DNA of 64,000 bases from Phialocephala subalpina (lineage: Eukaryota > Ascomycota > Leotiomycetes > Helotiales > Mollisiaceae). The notes below the pieces were generated by a model. It made no database searches. It had not been told where the DNA came from and worked only from the letters and a program-made list of their open reading frames with translations. The stretch lies in the NCBI GenBank assembly GCA_900073065.1, contig FJOG01000016.1, positions 124,001 through 188,000 of the forward strand, written 5' to 3'. Position numbers and translations under genes: made by a program. Of this stretch, positions 22,972 through 35,693 are shown piece after piece (positions within the stretch are counted from its first letter, which is position 1; each line of letters opens with the position of its first letter).

Positions 22972-24544
22972 ATGAAGTACGGAGAAACCTTTCAAGCGCA
23001 ATCTGTGCCACAATGGGCGCCATGTGAGTTTCACGTTCCTCAACGTCGGATGGCGTCGAAACATTCCTCGTGAGACCAATGACGCAGATACTAATTTCAT
23101 TCTAGACAACGTCGACTACAATGAACTAAAGAACCTGATCAAAGTACACACGACGAAGGACCAGGCACAGGCGATTGCGATACCGGGGCAGGCAGATACT
23201 CAATTGGAGAAATTCGAGGCGTTATTCTTCAACGAACTATCAAATCAGCATGATCGGGTCGACCTCTTCGTCAAGAGCAAGGCCGACGAGGTCTACCGCC
23301 GACTACGTGAGTAGTAGCGATAAATCATAACTAGCCTCTCTAACATTGTGATAGAATATCTCCAGAAGCTCGTGGTCCGACTGCTAGCACGATGCGCCGA
23401 CAGTGCTGCCGTTGGCAAGGCGATGTCGTCGAAACGACGAGAGAAGTTCGCGAAATATGATCTGCAGATAGAGAGGTACGAGTAGCACAAGAATGTCAGA
23501 GAATTTGGACTGAATAATGCGTAGATGCGGCGAAGACATTAGAGCCCTGCAGCGGTTCACTGCTGCTCAGCGAATGGCATTCCATAAGATCCTGAAGAAG
23601 TACAAGGTATGTTTTTGGGTAATCGGTCTGCGATATGCTTCCACATAGGCTAATGCGAAGTGCCGCAGAAATGGACTGGGTCCAGAGCCCTGGGAGAACG
23701 GTTCAACGATGAAATATTGGGGAATCCCAAAAGTTTTGTGCGTCGAGATTTCGAACCGCTGACCACACAATATACCACTCTTCTCGCTACTCTCCGCGCC
23801 TCGAGTCCAGATTCTACATATCCTGCCTCTCCTTCGATTTCACGACGAGGATCGCGAAGGCCAAGCGCACAAGTACAAGTCCAACAACAGAGTTACTGGA
23901 ATGAATATGATCATGGCAGTGATGTGGAAGCAAATGAAGAGGCATACACGATCTACGTAGATCCTGATGGGGAGTCGTTCCCAGGCTCTAAGGCTTTTGC
24001 GTTCTTCTTCTCCGAGGTAAAGAAACCGTTCGAGAAAGTCAAAGAATGGTTTAGTCCAACATCATCACCAAGGGAACGACAGCCTCTTCTTGGTAATAGA
24101 AACGAGAGCTTTTTTAACGAGCAGCGGAGCACAATCGATACGGATGCTGACGATGATGGGGCATATGCTTCATCCAGCGACTTCCCATCGGGGTACGCAA
24201 CACATTATGCTACTTTCCCAAGCGTCACCGACCAGAGACACTCTCGAGCCAAAGAGAAATTGCTCTTCAAGACCATGCTTGGAAGTTTTGGAGCATCTTT
24301 GTTGTTCCTCTTAATTGCCGCAATCCTCGTAGCTACGGGGAAGAGGAAACTCCGAGTCGAGGTTGACGCCGGAGCCATCGTTGGCATTGTTGCCAGTCTT
24401 TGCTTTAACATGGCTGCCATCGGTGCAGTGCTAGGCCGACAGCAAAAACTCGGCTGGTTACACAGGTTGTTGGTTGCCATTGCTTTTATTGCGATTTGCG
24501 CCTTTAACGGTATGCTACTAGTTGTAGTTGCCAATACGATGTGA
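22972..24544 (+). CDS. SPX-domain membrane protein, Vtc5-like
   Basis: Five exons: 22972-23023, 23106-23306, 23355-23475, 23525-23606 and 23669-24544. All junctions are canonical and in frame, giving 443 aa. The start is typical SPX (MKYGETFQAQSVPQWAPYNV, then DYNELKNLIK). Later SPX helices include the lysine-rich AFHKILKKYKKWTG, which in SPX domains binds inositol pyrophosphates and so senses phosphate. A linker rich in Ser, Arg and acidic residues covers about 170-345. The C-terminus has three transmembrane helices (FGASLLFLLIAAILVA, AGAIVGIVASLCFNMAAIGAVL and LLVAIAFIAICAFNGMLLVVV). There is no polyphosphate-polymerase tunnel domain, so it is not Vtc2/3/4. The SPX plus three-helix plan matches yeast Vtc5, a stimulator of the VTC complex, though this protein is shorter. 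VTC1 lies at 7677-8160. Confidence 0.85.
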
Positions 24545-25345
24545 AAAGTTTATAGAGCTTGCTGCGTTTGGAGTAAGGCGTGCCGGGATAATGCAAGGAG
24601 AAGCTCGCATAGGCGATTTTGGTGCTGATAAATAGCAAGGGGCTCGACATTGTCCATGTATTGCTACAATTCCCTTTTCTGTTTTCAAGGTGGCATAGCG
24701 TTCTGGCGTTCGAATGCTTTCCTGGGTAAAGAGGTACAGGTGACGAAGTTATGCCTTTAGAGAGCACTTAGATTCGGGATTCAGGATTGGGAATCGGGAA
24801 TGTATATAGTAAGTGGGATCTAGAGCTTCATATGGAGTTCTTTGGTCACTGTCTTGAAGGGCGCGATAGTCAGAATGTGAATACCATAGCAAAAAATTTC
24901 ATCGAGTCTTGATCTCCGCTCTCCTCAGTGCTGCTTTTGGATGTTGGGATGTAGTCTAGAAGTAAGGACCAAGAGATTAACATCATTAGAATTCGATTTG
25001 TCGCTATGAAGGTGGGACATTGTTGGCGAAGAAGAGATTAGTTTGTCAAGTTCAATTTTGAAGACATTTTCTAAAACCAAGACCTCAGGGTGATTCTGGC
25101 CAATTCTCTATCACGGACATTGAAGCGACTTGCAAAGATCCTTGGCATTGTCTTATCCTTCGGTCTCCTTCAGACAAAAGTGACATGCCGACAGAGACGA
25201 GATGAAACTTAAAATCCGTGGTTCGCGTGCGATGCTCTCGAAGTGACAGTACCTAAGTAGATGAGGTACATTAGAAATCTGTTAATTCGCTAAGCGGCCA
25301 TCTGCCCCTTTTCTGCCCAAGCCTCCAAGTACCCATCCTCCACCT
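24545..25345. other. Intergenic between convergent genes
   Basis: An 801-bp spacer, locally AT-rich, with no gene or repeat recognised. Confidence 0.4.
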
Positions 25346-26404
25346 CTAGGATCCAACCTGAACACCACCATTAGGATGCAAACTCTGCCCAGAAATAAAA
25401 CTACTATCCGGCCCCGCCAAAAACACAAAACAAGCCGCAATCTCACTCGGCTGTCCAGGTCTCCCCATCGGACTCGTAAACTGCTCTTGAGCCTTCTTAT
25501 TCATCGTCGCCGGAATCAATGGTGTCCAGACCGGGCCGGGACAGACACAGTTTACTCGGATTCCTTTTTCGACGAGTTGGTTGGCGAGACCGCGGGTGAA
25601 GGCTACGATGGCGCCCTTTGTGGATGTATAGTCTAGGAGGTCGGGGCGGCCGATGTAGGGGTTTACGGAGGCGCAGGTTACGATTGTGTCACCGCGGGAC
25701 ATTTGGGGGAGGGCGTATTTGGAGATGAAGAAGAAGGGGTGGATGTTTACGGCGAATGTGTCGAGCCATTGTTCCCTTTCTCTTGTCAGACTAGAGTACA
25801 TGTTGCTTTGGAAGGAGAACTTACTCTGGAAGTTCGGCAATGGTTTCTCGCATCATTTGAGTGCCGTGGTTCAAGCAAAGGATATTGATCTTTCCCATTG
25901 CTTCAATGGCCTTCTCGACGATATTCTTGCATGCTTGTTGACTTCTCAGATCTGCTGAGATCAAAGTGACCTTTCCTCCTTTCTCTCGAACCAGCTGCTG
26001 GGTCTCCTCTGCGTCTTTCTGTTCTTCAGGAATATAGACAATGGTCGACTCGGCACCTTCCATGGCGTAGAGAATTGCAATTGCTCTTCCGATACCACTG
26101 TCGCCTCCAGTGATCAAGGCCTTCTTTCCTGCGAGCTTTCCGGAAGATTTGTACATTTGGTAGCCGCCTTCGTCTGTCGGGAGCTGGTCGTTGACTGGAT
26201 CTGGGCCTGGCATTTCATATTGTTTGCCTGGAACGCTGTCTTGGAAGGAGGTTGGAGCTTCATGGCCTGTAAAGTATGATATTAGACAATTGGTAATGAT
26301 ACAGAGAGATATAGATATGGAATATACGCACCCTTAGCGAATTGGGAGTCTGGACCCTTGTCCTGGTCAACGGCAGACTTGATGGTATCCTTGATGGAAG
26401 ACAT
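25346..26404 (-). CDS. Short-chain dehydrogenase/reductase with N-terminal extension
   Basis: Exons 26332-26404, 25825-26266 and 25346-25781 give 316 aa; the frame closes across both introns. After an extension of about 55 residues (with PGPDPVNDQLPTDEGGYQMY) comes a Rossmann fold with the cofactor motif ITGGDSGIGRA. The catalytic Ser is in TCASVNPYIG and the Tyr/Lys in LDYTSTKGA. The PGPVWTPLIPATM and GQSLHPNGGVQVG motifs are usual for classical SDRs. The extension and the PVNDQLP/MYKSSGKL segment resemble the bacterial YdaD/YhxC 'general stress' SDR group, which is also widespread in fungi. It is a soluble NAD(P)-dependent oxidoreductase of unknown substrate. The second intron ends TGACAAG, an acceptor chosen because it restores an E-E-R-E-Q-W run in frame. 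Confidence 0.9.
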
Positions 26405-28356
26405 ATCGAACAACCCTACTTGTCAGATATTCAGTTGAAGAAGATATTGATCGGACTCTCAAGATTCTCAATAGAAAGGAGGAAATATAATCCTCAACAA
26501 ATTCACACATCACTTCGTCCTTACCATAAGACTAGAATTAATGTCGAGAACGTCAGTCTGGGCATGTGGCAATACCCAGGACTGTTTGCTCCGAGCATAG
26601 ATGCTCGAAGCAGATTGGCTCAGGCCATTAACCTGTGGAGGGTTCCATCTCTTCTGCTGGGTTGCAGCAATGATGTATTGAGTGCTGAGAATTACGCTAA
26701 ACGTCACGGATTTTTGTGTTGAAGTCGTTTGGTGTTGAGGGGCAGCTTGCCGGATTGCATGGTGGCATATGCACGCTACTGCAGCTCATCCTTCCTTCCC
26801 CGTTTCTCACAATTACCTGCAATGTGGAGTCCGTTCGCATTTTAAAGTTCAAGAGTACCGCACATTGAGAAGTTTCTCTTCAATTGTACCCAGTTCTCAA
26901 GAATAGCAATACTTTTGAAGCAAAAGTACGTGGAGGTTCATACCAATTTCGGTCAGCAGCTCTAGATCTCGATTCATGTCCCTGACAGTGGTGGTTATCA
27001 AATAATCATGTGTGCGATGTCTTGGTGCTCGTCTTTACAGCTCGAGTTCTTCTCATCTTTGATATCGGCTTTTTACAAATCCTGCTTGATTGTACACCGA
27101 CTTTGGCCATATCAATCTCAGGATGAAGAACTCTGCCGTGTTGCCGCTCGGGAGAGGTTTTGACTCTTAGGTCTGTCAAGCTTTTGGAAATTTCCTTCAT
27201 GTATACTTTCGTTCAGCTGGTTGAAGTAGTGTTAATTCTTTGCAAGATGTTTGCGGCATATTGTTAGAAAGGGGGGAGGTTTAGAATAGTTAGGTTTAAG
27301 CAAATCGATGTATTAATTAAGACTTGAACTGCTCTGTTGGCCATTGGCCAGATTTAATGAGATTCTTCTTGCCTTTCTACGTCGCTGTGGATTGCTAAAG
27401 CTTTGCTGCGTCAAAGTCTGCGAAAAGGAGTCTATATTTTTGGCACGTGTCGAGTGGCACGTGATTCAGGATGCACATGAGCTGGACAATCATCTCACCC
27501 CTGTTGTCAGAACTCTGACACTCGTCGGCAGCAGAGGATGTTAAGCTCTTGATTGTTTCAATGCGCACTACAATACGAAAACTTCATATTGATGCGAATC
27601 TCCTGAATACTTTGGAACTTTGTACTACTGCGATGACGTAGCCCTCCTGCGTCATGCTCGCATGCTGAACTGCGCCCAAAACATCAACAACGATCTGCGC
27701 TGTTCAAGCCTCACGAAATCGTAATTTTCCAGCCACAGAGCTCGTGGAGGCAATGTGGCTCATCGGGTAGTACTCCGAAACGTACCAATAACAAGTTTTG
27801 ACAGTCTCTCCGTTCGTCAATTCGTCAGCCAAGTTTCAATCGATCCTTGCTCGCTTCAGTCACGCCACACAGCCTGTTTTCTCTCTCGTGACAGTTCACG
27901 CACACCTCAATGCTCTGGTTTTCATGATTGGTGAAGAGGCTGTATTAGGTCTAATATGACGTCTAAACCCAGGTTGCTGAACAGCCCAATGATTTACCCC
28001 ATGTTCAGGGTCCACGTCTGCAAGGGGAGAAGATTGACAGTCCCCGTCATATCACCAGGAATCCATATCCAAACCAGTTTTGAGGCTGGAACTCCTCCTA
28101 TCAAATGATAAAGATAACAGGGACAGCATATGAAGCCAATGTTCGACCCCGCCTTCCGATATCTATAACTACAGCCATGAGTATCACCTTGGAGTTTCTC
28201 CCTCACACCATATTACCACTAAGAACACTATCATCATTCATAGCTTCACATCCAGGTTATACACCATCAACGAATACATCCTCATCAACTACACTTACAA
28301 ACAACGAACCAACGGAAACTATCTATCCAAACACCAAACCAACCGAAGCTCTCAAG
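26405..28356. other. Gene-poor spacer with 5' leader of next gene
   Basis: About 1.95 kb with no motif-bearing frame. From 28105 the frame of the next gene is already open with two upstream ATGs (28105 and 28177), encoding a Ser/Thr-rich stretch. This end may be coding or leader. Confidence 0.4.
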
Positions 28357-28774
28357 ATGCATACCCGCCGCAACAACCAACTCGTCGAGACCCGCACCAC
28401 CAAGCCAACACTTATGACCAGACTCAGAGGCCGCAACGCCAAGACCCGCACTGTCAAGACTACCACCACCGTTGAGCCTCGCTCAGCAGCAGTTGCACAC
28501 GGTCACAACACTCGCACAACCCGCCGTTCAGGTTGGGGAGGACGCAGCACAAGAGTCAATGAGCCTGTTGTGCACCACAAGAGACACGCAACTATGGGCG
28601 ACAAGGTTAGCGGAGCTATGATGAAGCTGAAGGGAAGCTTGACCAGACGTCCTGGTCTCAAGGTAAGCAATCTTGTACACACATATGATCGGAGCATCGA
28701 CTAATCATTCATAGGCTGCTGGTACTCGAAGAATGCATGGTACTGATGGAAAGGGAAGCCATCGTGTCTACTAG
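28357..28774 (+). CDS. Small basic protein, unknown function
   Basis: Exon 1 is 28357-28662, the intron is 28663-28714 (GTAAGC...CATAG, phase 0), and exon 2 is 28715-28774, giving 121 aa. It is strongly basic, rich in Arg, Lys, Thr and His. Its ordered motifs are MHTRRNNQLVETRTTKPTLM, MTRLRGRNAKTRTVKTTTTV, HHKRHATMGDKVSGAMMKLK and a tail AAGTRRMHGTDGKGSHRVY. I have seen similar small proteins in many filamentous ascomycetes, where they are annotated only as hypothetical. The composition suggests nucleic-acid or ribosome association, but this is inference. The start at 28357 is preferred because motif-like sequence begins there. In-frame ATGs at 28177 and 28105 would add a low-complexity extension. 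Confidence 0.7.
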
Positions 28775-29839
28775 ACATGTTATGGAATTGGAGAAGGAGT
28801 GTATGATTATTTTGTTACGATACCCAGCATAAAGGCACGAGAGACGATATGGACTTGTAATTATATTTTGAAGCTACAAGCTTTTTCAATGACACGACAG
28901 CGCTACACTACAACTATTGCTAACCATTTTCTTGTCTTGTGATGACCGCGATATCCTACCTCTCTACCACTTCTTCGACAAAGTAGATCGCCGTCAAGCA
29001 TGAAATAGAGTTCATGCACCAGATCAAGCTTGCTCTCAGAAATGTCCACTTGTTCTAGGGGTAACTCCGATAGAAGATACAGAAATTCTCAATAACAACC
29101 AGCCATCACAAAATTGATAGGCAAACCACAATCCGCTAACCCCTAACGCAACCAATTCCTTCGCCCCCGTCCCCCTTTCCCGTGGTGCATTCGCGTAACG
29201 GCCCCCCTTTGCCCTCACCAGACTCCACTCTCCGCTCTGGATCTATATAAATTTAGATAAGCAAAATTCCGGTATCGACAATAAAAAACGACAACTCGTC
29301 TGAGGCCGACATTTTAACTGATTCACCAGTCGCCCCAGGGAACGTACTCACCTTGCTATGTGGAGGGCAAGGAAAGAGGAAGAAGGGCGAAATGACTCGT
29401 TGTCGCTGCGAAAAAAGCAAAACCGAATCGAAGGTCTTTGTTCTCTCGAGCATCCGCTCGAGAGTTTGTTTTTGGTCGTTTTTCCATTCGTGTCATTTTT
29501 ATACTTTTTAGCTTAATTTGGTAAAGGTGAAGTTGAGGAACAACACCGGTTGTCCATTTTTGAGCCTCGCGGGAGCGGGGTGTGATAAGAGCTCGCGCTT
29601 CAATACTCGGAGCCTACGAGGACACAAAGTTTTTTTTGTGTGCTCGCCTCTTTCTGTCTTTTGGATCAATTGCAGAGAGGGGAAGCGATAAGGGGAACTT
29701 GACTCGAAGCTTTTTGTTGGTCTTTTGGATACAGTTAGATAGACGTAGTCGGATACCACAGTGTCTGCATTGGCATTGATTTAAGGTCGCGTACAGCGAT
29801 AGTATCAATTTCAGTGCAGCAATGCTAGTATGTCATCTA
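28775..29839. other. Intergenic between convergent small genes
   Basis: About 1.07 kb, no gene recognised. The right half has several homopolymer runs (A/T near 29400-29640). Confidence 0.4.
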
Positions 29840-30199
29840 CTACTCCATGACCGTGTCCACTCGTGCCTTCTCCGCATCAGCAGCTCTGCGCTTCGCCTTC
29901 TTCTTCGCCATTCTTGACATCTTCTCACCCTTCTCGACGGCTTCGTTCTTCAACTTGGTCGCAGGTCTCTTCTCGCTCTTCTCCTCCAGCTTTGCTTGGA
30001 TTTTATCTGCAAAAGATTAGCTGGTGTTCAATACTGATGGAGAACGCCCACTCTTCTTGGGACGAGCAACCTCACCCATCGACTCTGTGACCTTTATACC
30101 TCCCTTGTCGCCTAGTTGAAGGTCAACCAACGATTGTTGTTCCAGCTTCTATTTATAGATGCACATCTTACCTTGTGGAATCTCTGACTCTGTCGCCAT
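29840..30199 (-). CDS. Small lysine-rich protein, unknown function
   Basis: Three exons (30172-30199, 30052-30111 and 29840-30006) give 84 aa. The first intron is canonical (GTAAGA...CTAG). The second (30007-30051) starts with a weaker GTGGGC but has a GCTAAT branch motif and TGCAG. The product is hydrophilic and largely helical, with MATESEIPQGDKGGIK at the start. A lysine/arginine-rich C-terminal half follows (KNKIQAKLEEKSEKRP, then KKKAKRRAADAEKA). It has no signal peptide or membrane helix. A nuclear or nucleolar role is possible from charge alone, but the family is not recognised. The perfect frame closure over two introns is the main support. Confidence 0.6.
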
Positions 30200-32196
30200 C
30201 TTGCGAGATGTGGTGTTTGTTTGGGATGCCATCGATTTTCTTTGTTTCAGCGTTGGAGTTGTGTGCTGGGTTCTGCGAGAACGAAATCGAAGAGAAACCA
30301 GGCGTCGGACTTGCGGTACCTTCCCGAGATCGGAACCGAACTGGAAGATTATCTGTCAGGAATACTGTAGAGGGGAGCGGTTCAACTTCAGAAGAAGTCG
30401 AAATACTTTTTGGACGGCTCGCTTAGCGAATAGGCGATGAAAAGGAGGCGAGATTGAAGCGAGAACTATTTCAAAGCCGATGTTCTCTTGTACTTGCAAG
30501 TTACTATACTCTCGTAAATCTTAACGTACATGTAAATTGGCTTATTTAAGGTCTGAGGCAAAAGTGACTCTGGGTTGCAAATGCGAAATTGCGAAAACCG
30601 AGCGTGCATTGAACTCTGCGCCAAAAAATGGAAGAAAACAAAACCAAGAAGGTAAAGAATTCACAGAACAAACTGGCAAACGTTTACCACCGGGCTTTTA
30701 ACCCAGCGGTAAATGCCCAAGCGCGAAACTTGTTCTAATTATTAATAAGTTAGTATTTTTTATGGCTCAACTCAGTCGCTTTTTGAGCGGATGGACTTAT
30801 GTCACTTGCTTAAACCTGTTGTGCTCTAATTTACCGGCCTATTCCTTTTGGAGCTCGAGAGCTTCAATTCAGATCGTTAAAGTTCACGGAAGCCAAAGTG
30901 TTTATTTAAATCTATACGCATTGTTGCGAGATGGGGCTAGAATCGGTCCTCTAGTCGGATTTATCGAACTAGATCTAGTTCACGTGCAGCTCTTGACTGA
31001 GCACGAGACAAGATCGCGATCTAAATGACGTTCTGCTGTGGATGCAGCATTGAAAACGTAGATAGAGTTCACCGAGCTCGCCTTGCCCTCTTCTCCGAGA
31101 ACACGATAGAAAATTATTCACTCTGTTTAAAGGGATGCGGTGACGACCAATTTATAAGACTAGATTATATATGATACCAAGCTTGCCTGCTCCACGATGG
31201 AGCCAAATATGACAACGAAGGCTGAAATACCTGGTATGTGCAGCAATCACGAAGGCCTCCGGGACAAGGACGAAATTAATTCTTGACAGGACGAGGACAA
31301 CAACTACCGTAGGTTTGAAATGACCAACGGCCTGTAAGCCCAACCATCAAACCCTTCAAATTTAGGTTCGATAGTTTCAATGTACGATCAATCGCAGTAC
31401 AATCATTTCTCGATCAAGTCTTCAAGTACAAATTCAATTAAGTCAAATCAAGTCCACAATTAAATGGCTATATGGCAGCCAAAGCACAACATCAAAGAGT
31501 ATGGACACAATCTGTGGCTGACTTTCTCACACTGCCCTGCATCCACAGCTCAGCTTTTGGGAAGCAGGACGGAAAAGGAGGTAAGAACGATCCGAATAAA
31601 GTCGCTTTGAGAGGACAGGGTGTACAACATGGTGTCGTAAGCTTTTAGGGGTTGGTCTGCTCGCGTTTTGGCCCCAATAATGTTGAAACCCGAGTGAAGC
31701 CAAAGCAACTCCGAGAATATCGGCATTAGTTGCCAAGTATGGAGGAATAAGCTGGTATCAAGGGTCGATGATTCGTTCTTGTAGTTTCCAAGGGTGGGTG
31801 ACAGAAGCAAGTTTTCACTGGACGCCATCAGATGCAAAGGTCAGAAAAATAAAAATGTCGCGAATGTCCAGAATAATAGCTGAAGATTGTGCAATCGAGA
31901 AAGAACATTTAGCTTTCATAATAATTCCTACATTAATTGGGCAGCCAATCATAGAACTTTGGTTTCCAAAAAGTGACGGTGGCAAGGGCCTAAATTTCTC
32001 GGAATTGAAGCGCCTCGGAGCTGGTGGGACCAAGCCTTCTTCCGCGGTGAGAGCCATCCGCCACTTTTCCAGTCTGACAGAAACAAATATCAACCTCCGG
32101 CAATTCTCCCTCTCCACTCTTTGATTTTGCATTCGTGGATATCAATTGCTACCGGACCACACTATTGAAATCCTCTCCCAATTATCTGAATTGACG
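30200..32196. other. AT-rich spacer upstream of HEM2
   Basis: Two kilobases without a supported gene. 30480-31560 is visibly AT-rich with direct TTAAT/TTAAA runs. A plus-strand frame at 31768-32124 has no motif and ends just before the HEM2 leader. The spacer carries the promoters of the small lysine-rich gene (left) and HEM2 (right). Confidence 0.4.
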
Positions 32197-33418
<1,222 letters not shown>

Positions 33419-33931
33419 TTGCACATATTGGTCACGGAACGATTATGCTAGCGTATGGTTGCAGTGTTTGGCGTATGGGTCTCGTTATGGAGTAAGAAAA
33501 ATCTCTAGGATTGCAATCAATAGAAAATACCCCATTGAAATCACACTCTCGTGGTGCGCTTGGTGAACCTCAAAGGTTGGATGGAATCGATACATTCACT
33601 CGACCTCACACCTGAGTTACCCTACGATTCACAGTCTCGCAGTCCAGTAATTGCAACCTTCAGGTCCATATGACCGAAAAAGACTGCGAGCATTGACGAA
33701 TAGAAGTTTTCCACGGCAATACCTCTGAATTCCGAACGTGGGGCAATTCTTGGCAATCCGGGGTTTCAACCCGCGGTTAGATGGAAGATCACATTGCGGC
33801 TAGGTTCAGCCTCGTGTGACTGCATCCACCTCCCAATCATCACCAACGCTCGGCTCAACAGTACTGTTCCCTTCTAAACTTTCTATGTTTTCCCAAGTCT
33901 GGATGTAGTTCCGGCAAAGCAGCTTCTCATC
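33419..33931. other. Intergenic between same-strand genes
   Basis: A 513-bp spacer. No gene or repeat recognised. Confidence 0.4.
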
Positions 33932-35246
33932 ATGAAGCGCATCCCGTCCGGCTTCTCTAAGCCATACTGTCGGCCAGCAGTCCTCGAAGACTCTCTGCAA
34001 CCTCCCAGCTTCAGATCTCGGATACGATGTCCCTCAAAACTACAAATACGGCATGCGTCTAGCAGTGCCAGTCGACCCCGGACAGCATTGTTCTTCCCAG
34101 GTATGTTCGAACATCAATTCACTCCAATGTGGAGTCATACTGATGCGATGAATTGAAGGCCAAGGAGTCCAGAGAGTAGGCATGCTCACACCATGGCTCG
34201 AAGCATTCCCCACGACCGCGAAACCCCTCGTCGAAGAAATAGACCATCTACTAGGCTACAAGTTGTCGAAAGTCATTGAAGAAGGACCGCATTCCCTTCT
34301 AACCGCAACCGAGAATGCTCAACCTGCCATCATGGCGTCCTCGATCCTCATTTTACGAGTACTGGAGAAAGAATTCGGGTTCAAAACGAATAAACGGATA
34401 GATGTGGTATTAGGCCATTCACTGGGAGAATTTGCAGCGTTGGTGGCTGGAGGGTATGTCCATTTCGAGGACAGTTTATATTTGGTACGGAAACGTGCAG
34501 AAGTCATGGCAGATTGCACGCGGAGAGCATGTGCCGAACACGGCGGAGAATACGGCATGGTCGCTCTTGTCACGGAGCCCAACCATCTTCTGCCATTGAT
34601 CGAAGCCATACATGAGTTTCTGGGACATGACAGCGCCGGATCCAAGTCAGAGAGTTCAGAAGATGTTCCACCTATTCAACAGGTTCAGATTGCGAATATC
34701 AACAGCAAAAATCAGATTGTGCTGAGCGGAAATATTGAGAGGATAAAGACGCTGTTGACGCATGTTAGGCAGTTTGGTGGACATGATCCGAGAGCTGTTA
34801 GGTTGAGCAGTGATAGCCCTTTTCACAGTTCGCTTATGAAGCCGGCGTCGAAGGCTATGAGGAGGATGTTGGAGGGGAAGAGTCGGGTGAAGGGAAGAGA
34901 AAATGAGGACTTGATCACGTTTCCCGGAATAATGCCTTGCATCAGCAATGTCAGTGCAAGGTCGTTTCAGAGCAAGGAGGAACTGAAAGATCTATGGGTT
35001 CGGTCTTGTGTGGAGACTGTACGGTGGTGGGATAGTCTCAAGTATCTCGACCAAGATCAGAAAGTCCGTCGATGGCTTGGAATTGGACCAGGAAAGGTTG
35101 GGCGGAATCTTGTCGGTAAAGAGGTTGGGATGAGAGGACGAGACGTTGTAAAGGGAGGCGGTGTGTGGGCTATCAGTAACCCACAAGAGGTTGAAGATGT
35201 TCTGAAGGCCTTGGACGAGACTGAAAATTCAAGGGAGGAGGAGTAG
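33932..35246 (+). CDS. MCT1: Mitochondrial malonyl-CoA:ACP transacylase
   Basis: Exon 1 is 33932-34100, the intron is 34101-34158 (GTATGT...TGAAG, phase 1), and exon 2 is 34159-35246, giving 418 aa. The first 50 residues are basic and free of acidic clusters (MKRIPSGFSKPYCRP..., SKLQIRHASSSASRP), as in a mitochondrial presequence. The acyltransferase domain follows: ALFFPGQGVQRVGM, then the nucleophile Ser in LGHSLGEFAAL, the substrate Arg in LVRKRAEVM and the catalytic His in SDSPFHSSLMKP. NINSKNQIVLSG is the usual 'n.n...qvviSG' strand. The enzyme loads malonyl onto mitochondrial ACP for type II fatty acid synthesis, which feeds lipoic acid. It stands alone, not in a polyketide cluster. Confidence 0.94.
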
Positions 35247-35693
35247 TGGATGCAATTGTTTGGTTTACAAATATCTCCTTCGTGGAGAACACCCGGAAAG
35301 TTATCGACGGCAGGTTACGACATGCTATGAAGTGTAGGATAGTTGAGAAGAGCCGAAGATGCAAATGGGCTTGAATCACTGACATGTCATCGAACATTGA
35401 CAAAAAGCTCGGTGATTGGGAGCACGAGGCTGCAAGGCTGAGCATTTGCGGAGTTGACCAATGGCTTGGGAAATTAGGAATACACAATGATTTATAAGTC
35501 GTTAGAACGGAAATTGCCTTGACTCTGTATCCAATGTCCGAAACTGAGACATAAATTTTCGTATTTAAGGTGCTGGTTGTATCGAGGTTGAAGCTCTCAG
35601 CCTTGCGTCGACAGCTCCAAAATCTCGGCTGCGATTGTCCCAAATGAACTTCGAACTTTCAAGACCTACATCTCCCAATCCAAAACACACGTA
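35247..35693. other. Intergenic between same-strand genes
   Basis: A 447-bp spacer. Nothing recognised. Confidence 0.4.
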
